Source: an uncultured Alphaproteobacteria bacterium
GTDB taxonomy: Bacteria; Pseudomonadota; Alphaproteobacteria; RF32; CAG-239
Length of the DNA: 64,000 nucleotides
Direction of reading: 5' to 3'
Assembly (NCBI GenBank): GCA_934254915.1
Contig: CAKQMH010000001.1
Span: 62,001 to 126,000 of the forward strand
The translations under genes were made by a program, and so were the position numbers. The first letter of the stretch is position 1, and each line of letters opens with the position of its first letter. Shown one piece after another: positions 16,238 through 24,585 of this stretch. The notes under the pieces are model-generated. The model did not search any database and was not told where the DNA came from. It saw nothing but the letters and a program-made list of their open reading frames with translations.

Positions 16238-16767
16238 CTTCGCGGTTTGCAACCACAGTAATTTTGGCTGTACAAGCTTAATTCTTTAATCAGGCGGCTG
16301 CGTAATTCCTGCATTCCGCCTTTACGTCCTTCAATCTCCAAATACGGCACTCCGGTCTGTATGGAAGCTGAATGTGCGGCCTCGTTAACCTGAGTCAGAT
16401 TTTTATAGCGCGAAACCCCCAACACACTGGCCACCGCCTGATAACCGTTATCTTTGGCATATTCCATAACCCGTTGCAAACGCATTTGAAAACAAATCGA
16501 GCAACGGCGACCGCGTTCCGGCAGATCTTCAAGCCCTTGGGTTAAAGCACACCACCGTTCATTATCATATTCCAACTCAATAAACGGCACTTTATACTGT
16601 CGGCATACACGCTCGTTTTCATCACGGCGTTTTTGATATTCTGCCAACGGACGAATATTCGGATTATAAAAAACCACAGCAAAATCCTGCCCTTCATCCG
16701 CCAAGCGGGAAATAACCGCGCACGAACACGGCGCACAACATGATAACAGCAAAAAACGCGGCAACAT
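16234..16767 (-). CDS. queH: Epoxyqueuosine reductase QueH
   Basis: 177-residue enzyme for the last step of queuosine tRNA modification, reducing epoxyqueuosine to queuosine. The N-terminal CCAPCSC, FYNPNIRPLAEYQKR, the central RCSICF pair and the C-terminal NYCGC provide the conserved cysteines for the iron-sulfur/metal sites, with SVLGVSRYKN in between. AAGGAG at the expected distance supports ATG at 16767 over the TTG one codon upstream. No other queuosine gene is visible in the window. A single gene. Confidence 0.93.
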   Translation of the reverse strand: MLPRFLLLSCCAPCSCAVISRLADEGQDFAVVFYNPNIRPLAEYQKRRDENERVCRQYKVPFIELEYDNERWCALTQGLEDLPERGRRCSICFQMRLQRVMEYAKDNGYQAVASVLGVSRYKNLTQVNEAAHSASIQTGVPYLEIEGRKGGMQELRSRLIKELSLYSQNYCGCKPRS

Positions 16768-16819
16768 CAAAATTCTCCTTCATCCTTAAAATAAACGTCA
16801 ACCATAATTTTTGCAACAA

Positions 16820-16844
16820 AAAAGCTCCGACAAACGGAGCTTTT
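16820..16844 (-). terminator. Terminator of the Cys/Tyr-rich lipoprotein gene
   Basis: AAAAGCTCCG pairs with CGGAGCTTTT over a short loop. Leftward it continues into a T-run. Confidence 0.85.
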
Positions 16845-16880
16845 AAGGTGTTTATTAATTAAATCACACTCTGGCAGATA

Positions 16881-17330
16881 TTACATTCCGCAAGATTTGC
16901 AACCTTCATGACGCGGAGCAGCATACGGCTCTTTCTCATAAGTTACATCTTCATAAGTTTTCGGTTCATAAACCGTGGTATATCTGGTTTTGCGATAAAC
17001 AACTTCTACCGGTTCACGAGTTTCGCGAACAGTCTGTTTGTTGCAGCCGCAGTCAGCTGACTTGTTGCAACCGTATGTTTTAGCCGCACACGGAGTTTCA
17101 TAACGACGCGGTTCCGAATAACGGTAAGTTGTCGGAGCATAGTAGTCATCATAAACATAGTGATAGCAAACGCCGTTCTCAACAAAATCGCAATCACGAG
17201 CCGAACGGGTCGTTGTGGTTCTGCGGGTTGACTTAAAAACAACTTGCTCATCTTCAGGTTCTTCAGCGCTGTTCATGCAGGCGCAAGCCGATAAAAACAT
17301 CATCATTGACAAAACTAAAATTTTCTTCAT
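16881..17330 (-). CDS. Cysteine- and tyrosine-rich lipoprotein, unknown function
   Basis: 149 residues with a lipoprotein signal peptide (MFLSAC, lipidated Cys about residue 16). The mature protein is low-complexity: TRRTTTTR, tyrosine clusters (YDDYYAPTTYRY), a paired-cysteine block (CNKSADCGCNK), a stretch rich in T-x-Y-x-x-x-T-Y-E, and a C-terminal C-K-S-C. It is probably an envelope surface or structural protein with disulfides or bound metal. No family recognised. Transcribed alone. Confidence 0.75.
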   Translation of the reverse strand: MKKILVLSMMMFLSACACMNSAEEPEDEQVVFKSTRRTTTTRSARDCDFVENGVCYHYVYDDYYAPTTYRYSEPRRYETPCAAKTYGCNKSADCGCNKQTVRETREPVEVVYRKTRYTTVYEPKTYEDVTYEKEPYAAPRHEGCKSCGM

Positions 17331-17471
17331 AGCCGTTTTCCATTTACAAAGTTACATTTTGACGAAATTTTGTATAATTTTTCGTATAATATATATAAAA
17401 AATTTTAAAAATCAAGCGCAATCTTAAGAAAATTTTAATATTTTAATTTAGACATAACCAATCCGCGCTTT

Positions 17472-17975
17472 TCAGCGAACGGTTTTCAGCGGTACGCCTG
17501 CCCCTTCGGGACGCGGTGCAGGATAGTGTATCGGCCCTTTAGGTTTGATTTTAGGAGTTTTTTTAACTTTATAACCGCCTTTAGTGCAAAGCAGCTTATC
17601 CGGCTCGTGTTGTTGGCACAAAACCGGAAACGACGAATCCTTCAACATCAAGTCACCATCGGCGTCACGCACGTAAACCTGCGTGTTACAGCCCAAGCGC
17701 CCGCAGTTAAACGGAGCATTCAAAATAAATACATAGCTGCCATCCGGATAACGCGCTACAAAATAGTCGGAATATTTAACCTCAGCGGGCAATTCCTCTG
17801 CCGCCGGCCCAAACTCGTCATCATAAACTTTGGCAACTTCTTTAGCATTGATGTCAATCTCTGCTAAACATTTGCTCTGTGAATTATAAAAAAGGTAATA
17901 TTCACGGGCTTGCACATTGCCGCCGACCAGCAATCCGCCCGCTATGCCCAATACAGCTATGCTTAATCTTAACAT
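17472..17975 (-). CDS. Secreted periplasmic protein, unknown function
   Basis: 167 residues with an N-terminal signal peptide (hydrophobic residues about 4-20, then NVQA-R, a signal-peptidase I site). The mature protein has five cysteines, one in the NCGRLGCN segment, and a Lys/Pro-rich C-terminal tail (KKTPKIKPKGPIHYPAP). No known family recognised. It is preceded by the murE promoter region and followed by a short AT-rich spacer before the lipoprotein gene. Confidence 0.72.
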   Translation of the reverse strand: MLRLSIAVLGIAGGLLVGGNVQAREYYLFYNSQSKCLAEIDINAKEVAKVYDDEFGPAAEELPAEVKYSDYFVARYPDGSYVFILNAPFNCGRLGCNTQVYVRDADGDLMLKDSSFPVLCQQHEPDKLLCTKGGYKVKKTPKIKPKGPIHYPAPRPEGAGVPLKTVR

Positions 17976-18146
17976 TTTTAATCCTTTAACTCACTCTTCT
18001 GATTTAAACCTACTATACCTGACAAAAGCTTAAAAATTAATTATTTTTTTGCTGATTATACGGCATTTAATCCTCAAAATTAAACACTTATTTATAGATT
18101 TGACTTATAGTCGTCATATTATATTTGCCCACAAGGAATAAAAAAC

Positions 18147-19562
18147 ATGAAACTTTCGCAACTAATTGACTGTCCTTATGATATTGAAATAAACGGACTT
18201 TCCGCCGATTCTCGAGAAATCAAACCGGGTTGGCTGTTCGGCTCGCTTAACGGCAGCGCCTATATCGCTTCGGCTATTGCCAACGGAGCGGTTGCCGTTA
18301 TTGCCCCTGATGATTTTAATGAAGATTTATCCGTACCGGTTATCAAAACGGCAAACCCCAACTTATTGTTTGCCCAAGCCGCTGCTCGATTTTTCGGTCC
18401 TCAACCCGAAAACATTGCCGCCATTACCGGTACTAACGGCAAAACTTCCATTGCCGATTTTATTCGTCAGATTTTAATCATGATGGGTGAAAAAGCCGCC
18501 AGTATGGGAACTTTAGGCTTAATCAAAGGGACTGACGCCCCCATTCCTTCCCCCAACACCACGCCTAATGCCGTAACCGTACAACGAGAATTAAGCGAAT
18601 TGGCGGCTGAAGGCTATAAATATGTCGCGCTGGAAGCATCCAGCCACGGATTGCACCAATACCGTATCGGCGGAGTTAGAGTAAAAGTCGCCGGTTTTAC
18701 CAACCTGACGCAGGACCATTTAGATTATCATAAAACTTTTGCCAATTATCTGGCCGCCAAAATGATTTTGTTTAAGCATAATCTTATCGACGGCGGCAGT
18801 GCGGTTCTTAATGCGGATATTGATGTTTTTCCGCAAATCGAAGATGTCTGCCGGCAGCGCCAAGTCAAAATTATCACTTACGGACATAAGGGACGTGATA
18901 TCCAGCTGTTACAAGCCACGCCACTGCTCCACGGTCAGCGCTTGGAGCTTAATTACTTCGGACAGCATCTGTCGATTGAAATTCCCTTAGCCGGTGAGTT
19001 TCAGGCAATGAATGTGTTATGTGCGATGGGTATGGCCGCCGAATTAACCGGCAAACCGCAGGAAGTAATTAAATATGCCGGTCGAATTCACGGAGCGAAA
19101 GGACGTTTGGAACTGGTTGCATCGTATAACGAAGCCGCAATTTATATTGATTATGCCCATACTCCCGATGCTTTGGAAAATGTCATCAGAGCTTTGCGTC
19201 CGCATACGCAAAATCGTCTGCTGGTCGTATTTGGCTGCGGCGGTGATCGTGACAAAACCAAACGCCCGATTATGGGAAAAATCGCCAATGACTTAGCTGA
19301 TGTGGTTTATATCACCGATGACAATCCGCGCACCGAAAACGCTGATGATATCCGGCAACAGATTATAGCAGCCTGTCCGCAGGGACAAACTATTCCTAAT
19401 CGGGCGGAAGCGATAAAAACCGCGATAAATAATCTCCAAAAAGGTGATGTTTTGATTGTGGCCGGCAAAGGACATGAAACCGGACAATATATCAACGGCA
19501 AAATTTATCCGTTTTCCGACCATGAAGAAGTATTAAAAAACGTTGCCAACACCGCGTTATAA
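18147..19562 (+). CDS. murE: UDP-MurNAc-L-Ala-D-Glu:meso-diaminopimelate ligase
   Basis: Cytosolic ligase that adds meso-diaminopimelate to the peptidoglycan stem peptide. 471 residues. The P-loop is GTNGKTS at 95-101, the ligand region includes EASSHGLHQYRI, and the DNPR motif at 392-395 is the meso-diaminopimelate recognition signature, which separates it from lysine-adding MurE. The gene lies outside the usual mur/fts cluster, with an AAGGA ribosome site. It is followed by the first repeat cluster rather than another mur gene. Confidence 0.96.
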   Translation: MKLSQLIDCPYDIEINGLSADSREIKPGWLFGSLNGSAYIASAIANGAVAVIAPDDFNEDLSVPVIKTANPNLLFAQAAARFFGPQPENIAAITGTNGKTSIADFIRQILIMMGEKAASMGTLGLIKGTDAPIPSPNTTPNAVTVQRELSELAAEGYKYVALEASSHGLHQYRIGGVRVKVAGFTNLTQDHLDYHKTFANYLAAKMILFKHNLIDGGSAVLNADIDVFPQIEDVCRQRQVKIITYGHKGRDIQLLQATPLLHGQRLELNYFGQHLSIEIPLAGEFQAMNVLCAMGMAAELTGKPQEVIKYAGRIHGAKGRLELVASYNEAAIYIDYAHTPDALENVIRALRPHTQNRLLVVFGCGGDRDKTKRPIMGKIANDLADVVYITDDNPRTENADDIRQQIIAACPQGQTIPNRAEAIKTAINNLQKGDVLIVAGKGHETGQYINGKIYPFSDHEEVLKNVANTAL

Positions 19563-19581
19563 CCTCCTTAAACATCAATAA

Positions 19582-19610
19582 ATGTCACCTTGAGTGCAGT
19601 CGTTTTTAAA
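19582..19610 (+). repeat. Truncated left arm of module A
   Basis: TGTCACCTTGAGTGCAGTCG followed by a short A/T tail is a diverged copy of the left arm of the hairpin repeat that starts two bases later at 19612. No matching right arm belongs to it. Confidence 0.7.
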
Positions 19611-19611
19611 A

Positions 19612-19747
19612 TGTCACCCTGAGCGCAGTCGAAGGGTCTCGGCTATATTTCTTCACCAAGTCGCAACAATGTTTAATGTCGGGACTTACGCCCGACAATA
19701 CATTAAAGCCGAGATGTCTCCACGCGCTGCGCTTGGTCGACATGACA
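19612..19747. repeat. Module A hairpin repeat, locus 1
   Basis: Inverted arms: TGTCACCCTGAGCGCAG... and ...CTGCGCTTGGTCGACATGACA pair at the ends; TCTCGGC pairs with GCCGAGA inside, then an inner hairpin TGTCGGG / CCCGACA. A near-identical copy is at 50866-51000 and a truncated one at 32968-33005. The motif resembles palindromic repeats seen in many bacterial genomes and yields spurious peptide ORFs (for example HPERSRR). Confidence 0.9.
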
Positions 19748-19782
19748 TTTTAAATATTTATGCACCCAATGACACCGCTCCT

Positions 19783-19910
19783 AGAAGTTTGATATTTGCG
19801 GCGAATAGAAACAAAAGTCGGCGTGTAAAAATTCTAGTGTACAAAATAGTACATGAATTTTTACAACGCCGCCCCTTTTGTGATTAGTCGCCCAAAGAGC
19901 AAGCTTCCCT
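19783..19910. repeat. Module B structured repeat, copy 1
   Basis: Nested hairpin. Outer GAAGTTTG (19784-19791) pairs with CAAGCTTC (19900-19907), then GGCGA/TCGCC and ACAAAAG/CTTTTGT. The core is GGCG-TGTAAAAATTC, an unpaired TAG, TGTAC, loop AAAATA, GTACA, unpaired T, then the 11-bp complement and CGCC (19820-19870). The core architecture is identical in copies 2 and 4 with different base pairs. Confidence 0.85.
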
Positions 19911-19916
19911 GCACCA

Positions 19917-20044
19917 GGAAGTTCGGAGAACGGTCACAGATAAAGTGATTTTGAAGGCGAGAAAAATTTTAGTGTAGATATGCCTACATGAATTTTTCGA
20001 GACCGTACAAAATCGCTTTAGATGTGCCGTTATACGAGCTTCCC
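19917..20044. repeat. Module B structured repeat, copy 2
   Basis: Outer GGAAGTTCG pairs with CGAGCTTCC; AACGG/CCGTT, CACA/TGTG and AAAGTGATTTT/AAAATCGCTTT continue the stem. Core 19961-19998: 9-bp stem, TAG/T internal loop, TGTAG/CTACA, loop ATATGC. It lies in tandem with copy 1, and its right end stops about six bases before the stop codon of the leftward FadL gene. Its arms are nearly identical to copy 3. Confidence 0.88.
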
Positions 20045-20049
20045 TGCTC

Positions 20050-21306
20050 TTAGAACTTATAACTCATCGAAACACCCCACAACTTAACCGAGTTGCTGTA
20101 ATTAGCGCTAACGTCACGACCGACATTACCGGTTTCGGCTGTGTTAATTGAGGCATCTTTAGCTATAATATAAGTGTAGGACATATCAAAACTTAAGTTT
20201 TCACTGTATTGATAATTAAGACCGCCGGAGTACCAAAAACGATCTGAGTCCGGAATACGCGGCGTGCGGTGTTCGCGCTTAACGGCTGATTGGTCATAAG
20301 CCAAACCTAAGCGCAATTTCCACTGGCTGTCCATTTGATAGCTGGCACCAACGGCAAAGAAATCGGTATCACGCCATTTTTCTTTGGTGCTGCTGATTAA
20401 ATAGCTGTGTAATGGATTTTGTGTGTCGCGGCCGTAAATATCCAGTGATTCAAATGAACTCCAGAATACGCGCTGCCATTCCGCCATAACTTCCCATTTT
20501 TCGTTCAAACGATGATAACCGCCGATTGACAACATAGCCGGAGTATCCAGACGAGCTTCAATATCCTGATTCAGATATGGAACACCCGCTGCTGTTCCTG
20601 TACTGGAAATATCGCCTTTAAGTTTGTGGTTAATTTCACTGCGATAGTTGAGGCCGATACGTGTATCTTCATCAAACTCATACATCGCGCTCAGTTGATA
20701 ACCCACATCAATGGTGTCGCCTTTCAATGATGTATCGCCTAAATCAACACCGCCGTTTGAAACACTATTGGTCAAACGGGCTTTAATATATTGCACCGGC
20801 AAACCCGCACCGACAGATAATTTATCGGTAACTTTATATGCCGCCATCGGTGTAAATGCCGCCGAAATAACTTTAGAGGTGATACCGTGATCACCGCCGG
20901 CCCATTCTTTGTCATATTTGGTAATCATACCAAACGGAACATTAAGGCTCAAACCGACATAGGTTTTATCATCAATCTGATGTGAAATTGTGCCGTTCGG
21001 CGCCCAAGCCGCATGCACAATATTATTAATATCGGGTTGACGAGCTCCGCTTTCATCTCTAACATCACCGGCTTCCGCACGCGGGACAATATAAGTAGCT
21101 CCGGCGGTTGCCTGTGTGCCGCTTTGACGGGTTAAACCGGCGGCATTAAAGTATGAATAGGAGTTGTTTTCTGCACCGGCAGTGGCTCCGGCAAAAGCAT
21201 TACCTTGAGCGGCAGCTGACTGCTCTCTCAAGTGGAAACCGGCAGCCATGGCATTACTAGCCAATAAAATGGTTCCCAGCGCAGTAAAAGTAAGAATTTT
21301 TTTCAT
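20050..21306 (-). CDS. fadL: FadL/OmpP1 family outer-membrane long-chain fatty acid channel
   Basis: 418-residue beta-barrel with a signal peptide (MKKILTFTALGTILLASNAMA). The N-terminal hatch AGFHLREQSAAAQGNAFAGA and YFNAAGL are FadL hallmarks; many alternating strands follow, ending in SVKLWGVSMSYKF with the C-terminal Phe needed for barrel insertion. It transports hydrophobic substrates such as long-chain fatty acids across the outer membrane. A GTG at 21315 could start the frame; ATG at 21306 gives a standard signal peptide. Divergent from the acyl-activating Aas-like gene, which suggests a shared fatty-acid uptake role. The stop adjoins repeat module B. Confidence 0.9.
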   Translation of the reverse strand: MKKILTFTALGTILLASNAMAAGFHLREQSAAAQGNAFAGATAGAENNSYSYFNAAGLTRQSGTQATAGATYIVPRAEAGDVRDESGARQPDINNIVHAAWAPNGTISHQIDDKTYVGLSLNVPFGMITKYDKEWAGGDHGITSKVISAAFTPMAAYKVTDKLSVGAGLPVQYIKARLTNSVSNGGVDLGDTSLKGDTIDVGYQLSAMYEFDEDTRIGLNYRSEINHKLKGDISSTGTAAGVPYLNQDIEARLDTPAMLSIGGYHRLNEKWEVMAEWQRVFWSSFESLDIYGRDTQNPLHSYLISSTKEKWRDTDFFAVGASYQMDSQWKLRLGLAYDQSAVKREHRTPRIPDSDRFWYSGGLNYQYSENLSFDMSYTYIIAKDASINTAETGNVGRDVSANYSNSVKLWGVSMSYKF

Positions 21307-21600
21307 CTGGTTCACTTTTCGTTGTTAAAAACAAAAGCAGCTGCGTGGCGCTATCTTAAAAACTAAACTTTCCGCCACGAGATATGAAACTCAGCCGCTC
21401 AAGTTTGGGTTTATAGAAAATATACCCCAAAATCAACCTTTTATTTATCCACCTCTGGAAAACATACTACTTTTTGCACAAATTCAATAAGTTATCAGAC
21501 ACTTCCCTATCCCTAAGTCCTATATCCGCAAATAGCTCTTTACAATGGTTAATTTTTGATTAAAATTGAGCCATTCTAGAACTACGCGGAGATTTAAATT

Positions 21601-23769
21601 TTGAAAGACTTTATCAGACTTTGCCTCAGAACGTTTTTCACCTGTTTCAAAACTCGTTGTAATATTGCTTTTGACGCTAACAAACTTCCAACCAAAGCTG
21701 TTTATGTATCAAATCACGTTTCCTACCTTGACCCATTACTGTTGTTTGCTTTCCTTCCGGGAAATCCGGTTTTTGCCCTTAACGGACATCTTTACCGCAA
21801 CAAGTGGATACGTTTTCTTATGCGTACCGCCGATATTATGCCCTTTAACCCGATTGAACCCGGCGACATCAAAGAGCTGATTGCTAAAGTTGACAGCGGC
21901 AGATGCTGTGTTATCTTTGCGGAAGGACGTATTACCGAAAACGGCGGTTTGATGAAGATTTATGAAGCTCCGGGACTGGTTGCCGATAAATCCGGCGCGC
22001 CGATTGTTCCGGTTTGGATTAATGGTCCGCAATACGGCTATTTTTCCAAGACCAAAGGCAAACTGCCTCATCGCCCGCTGCCCAAAATTCAGATTAATGT
22101 CCGCAAACCGGTTAAGTTCAAATTAAAAGACGAATTACGCCGCCAAAGAGACCACATCAGCAACGAAGTCTATATGATTATGCGCGATATGAGCTTTGAC
22201 GCCTCTTATAATGACAATATTTCTTTGTTTGCGCAATTGATGAAAACCGCCAAAGTTCACTCCAAAAAAGGTTTGCTTAACCGTCCGATGTTTGTTGAAG
22301 ACATCAACCGTGTTCCCAACTCTTATAAAGACATCATTATCAAATCTTTTGTCCTTGGCCGTTTCTTCAAAAAACGCACTTCGCCGAACGAACATGTTGC
22401 CTTGTTGCTGCCTAATGCGATTGCTACCGTCTGCACCTTTTTCGGGCTGTCGGCTTATGACCGTATACCGGTAATGCTGAACTTCTCAGTCGGCGCTAAG
22501 AATATGGTTTCCATGTGCCAAACCGCCACCTGCAAACTGATTATCACCTCGCACATGTTTATTCGTAATGCCAAAATGGAACCGGTTATCGACGAGCTGA
22601 AAAAAGCCGGACTGAATATCTTTTACCTCGAGGATTTGCGCAAATATATCACTTTGCGTGATAAAATCGGCGCTTATATCCGCTACAAGGTTAAACGTGT
22701 TCCTCACAAAGACGGCGGCAACAAAAAAGCGGTTATCTTGTTCACTTCCGGTTCGGAAGGCGCGCCTAAAGCCGTTGTTTTGAGCCATGCCAACATCATT
22801 TCCAATATTAAACAAATGTCCTCGATTGAAACCATCAACGTCACTGACACTTTGTTTAATGCTTTGCCGATGTTCCACAGCTTCGGGCTTACGGTCGGTA
22901 CTTTGTTCCCGCTGTTTGAAGGGTCAAAATTGTTCTTATACCCCTCGCCTTTGCATTACCGCGTTATTTCGGAAATTGTTTATGAAATCGGTGCCAGCAT
23001 TATGTTGGCCACAGACACTTTCTTCCGCGGCTATGCCAAAATCGCCCACCCGATGGACTTTCACAATATCCGCTTTATGTACGGCGGTGCGGAAGCGATT
23101 AAACCCGATACCCGCAATATGTGGGTTGAGCGATTCGGTATCCGCGTTATGGAAGCTTACGGCTCGACCGAGTGTTCTCCGGTAGTCACCGCAAACAACC
23201 GTATTTTCAACCGTTTCGGTTCAATCGGTAAACTGTTGCCTAAGATTCAATACAAAATTGAACCCGTACCCGGAATCGAAAAAGGCGGCGAACTGTGCGT
23301 CAAAGGCCCGAACATTATGATGGGCTACATTATGCCTGACAACCCCGGCGTTTTAGTACCGTTAAAAGACGGCTGGTATCACACCGGCGACGTGGTTGAA
23401 ATTGATGAAATCGGCTTTGTTTATATTAAAGACCGTATCAAACGTTTTGCCAAAATCGGCGGTGAAATGGTATCGCTCCACGCAGTTGATGAAATGGTGC
23501 ATAAAGCCTATGAAAGCAGCGGCCCTGAATTTTCTTACGGCGTAGTCTCCATTCCGCACGAAAGCAAGGGTGAGCAAATTGTTTTGGTTACCAACAATCG
23601 TGATGTAACTCAAGACGGATTGCACAACTATATTCGTACCAACGGTATGTCTGAATTATACCTTCCCCGCGTTATCCTTTATCATGACAAACTTCCGGTA
23701 TTTGCTACCGGCAAGGCCGATAATGTAACGTTAAAGAAACAAGTTTTGGAAGAATTATCCGGACAATAA
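21601..23769 (+). CDS. aas: Acyltransferase / acyl-ACP synthetase fusion (Aas-like)
   Basis: 722 residues, the size of E. coli Aas. The N-terminal PlsC domain has NHVSYLD (HX4D, H39/D44) and FAEGR (E108). The C-terminal AMP-forming domain has LFTSGSEGAPKAVVLSH, MFHSFGLTVG, YGSTECSP, and WYHTGDVVEI with the hinge IKDRIKRFAKIGGEM. It would activate fatty acids and reacylate lysophospholipid at the inner membrane. The start is TTG, supported by GCGGAG nine bases upstream; no ATG lies near in the frame. No lysophospholipid transporter LplT is fused or adjacent. Faces fadL divergently. Confidence 0.93.
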   Translation: MKDFIRLCLRTFFTCFKTRCNIAFDANKLPTKAVYVSNHVSYLDPLLLFAFLPGNPVFALNGHLYRNKWIRFLMRTADIMPFNPIEPGDIKELIAKVDSGRCCVIFAEGRITENGGLMKIYEAPGLVADKSGAPIVPVWINGPQYGYFSKTKGKLPHRPLPKIQINVRKPVKFKLKDELRRQRDHISNEVYMIMRDMSFDASYNDNISLFAQLMKTAKVHSKKGLLNRPMFVEDINRVPNSYKDIIIKSFVLGRFFKKRTSPNEHVALLLPNAIATVCTFFGLSAYDRIPVMLNFSVGAKNMVSMCQTATCKLIITSHMFIRNAKMEPVIDELKKAGLNIFYLEDLRKYITLRDKIGAYIRYKVKRVPHKDGGNKKAVILFTSGSEGAPKAVVLSHANIISNIKQMSSIETINVTDTLFNALPMFHSFGLTVGTLFPLFEGSKLFLYPSPLHYRVISEIVYEIGASIMLATDTFFRGYAKIAHPMDFHNIRFMYGGAEAIKPDTRNMWVERFGIRVMEAYGSTECSPVVTANNRIFNRFGSIGKLLPKIQYKIEPVPGIEKGGELCVKGPNIMMGYIMPDNPGVLVPLKDGWYHTGDVVEIDEIGFVYIKDRIKRFAKIGGEMVSLHAVDEMVHKAYESSGPEFSYGVVSIPHESKGEQIVLVTNNRDVTQDGLHNYIRTNGMSELYLPRVILYHDKLPVFATGKADNVTLKKQVLEELSGQ

Positions 23770-23776
23770 CAAAATT

Positions 23777-23810
23777 AAAAAGCGTCACTTTAATCGGTGG
23801 CGCTTTTATT
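23777..23810 (+). terminator. Terminator of the Aas-like gene
   Basis: AAAAGCG-CAC pairs with GTG-CGCTTTT with one wobble pair, then TATT. It starts eight bases past the stop. Confidence 0.8.
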
Positions 23811-23818
23811 TATCCCCA

Positions 23819-23857
23819 AAAAATGGTCAGAATTAATTAAACTCTGACCATTTTATT
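23819..23857 (-). terminator. Terminator of rpsU
   Basis: AAAATGGTCAGA pairs with TCTGACCATTTT around a loop; T-run on both strands. About 40 bases past the leftward rpsU stop. Confidence 0.8.
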
Positions 23858-23893
23858 TTTATGATTTCAGCCTAAAGCTAAAAAGCCTTAAGA

Positions 23894-24100
23894 CTAGAAT
23901 CCTTCTGTATCTAAGCGTTTGCGAAGTTGCTTGCGGGCGCGTCTTACGGCTTCAGCCTGACGACGGGCTTTCTTCTCAGAATTTTTTTCATGACAACGAC
24001 GGAGCTTCATTTCACGGAAGATACCTTCACGTTGCATTTTCTTTTTCAAAACTTTCAAAGACTGACCAACATCATTCCCGATAACTGTAACTTGAACCAC
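23894..24100 (-). CDS. rpsU: 30S ribosomal protein bS21
   Basis: 68-residue basic protein near the anti-Shine-Dalgarno end of 16S rRNA in the small subunit. It has the family pattern: VTVIGNDVGQSLKVLKKKMQREGIFREMK followed by a Lys/Arg-rich helix (RRQAEAVRRARKQLRKRL). Length and composition are typical for alphaproteobacterial S21. A single gene with its own terminator. Confidence 0.97.
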   Translation of the reverse strand: MVQVTVIGNDVGQSLKVLKKKMQREGIFREMKLRRCHEKNSEKKARRQAEAVRRARKQLRKRLDTEGF

Positions 24101-24236
24101 TTAAATCACCCCATTTCAACAATATCTAAAGGTTAATCCATAAAACTGCTTTGCTTGTAACATTTTTAATTTCAAATTGCAAGCGCAAAATTACCGCCGT
24201 GCCGAAATTTCGACTCTGTTAAACCGCCGCTTCCGC

Positions 24237-24449
24237 TCAGGCAATAATATTCGGCATAATCTTAGCTTCGACTTTTTTAATACGGCTCTTCAATCCGGTA
24301 CGCAAAGAATTAAGTTGTTTAGCCTGAAAAAAGTCGATAGTCTGGTTTTTTGAAACTAAATGTCTTATATCAGAACTGACTCTCCGCTCCTCAAGTTTCA
24401 ATTCGCAAAGTTGGTGCTGAAGTCTGCCCATTTGGTCCTGATTAAACAT
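24237..24449 (-). CDS. YdcH/DUF465-like small coiled-coil protein
   Basis: 70 residues, almost entirely helical: an acidic/basic heptad pattern (LQHQLCELKLEERRVSSDIRHL), then QAKQLNSLRTGLKSRIKKVEAKI. This two-helix layout matches DUF465 proteins, common in Alphaproteobacteria, whose function is unknown. AAAGGA at 24459-24464 fits the ATG at 24449 and is too close to the TTG at 24458. The assignment is by pattern only. Confidence 0.6.
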   Translation of the reverse strand: MFNQDQMGRLQHQLCELKLEERRVSSDIRHLVSKNQTIDFFQAKQLNSLRTGLKSRIKKVEAKIMPNIIA

Positions 24450-24585
24450 AAATTTCAATCCTTTCGAAAAAAAGTTAGGTTAAAATGCATTTTTTACTGG
24501 AAACTATCTTAATAAATTTGTATTAGATTATACAACAAAAGAGAATGAAAAGCAACTCAATATTTTTGATTGGAGTATTTAGAGA

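Noticed and set aside
19594..19887. 97-residue ORF at repeat locus 1 (contains HPERSRR)
   Set aside because: It is translation of the module A hairpin; similar spurious peptides arise at locus 3.
19563..20049. CRISPR array
   Set aside because: The repeated parts are inverted hairpins of unequal length, without regular spacers or cas genes.
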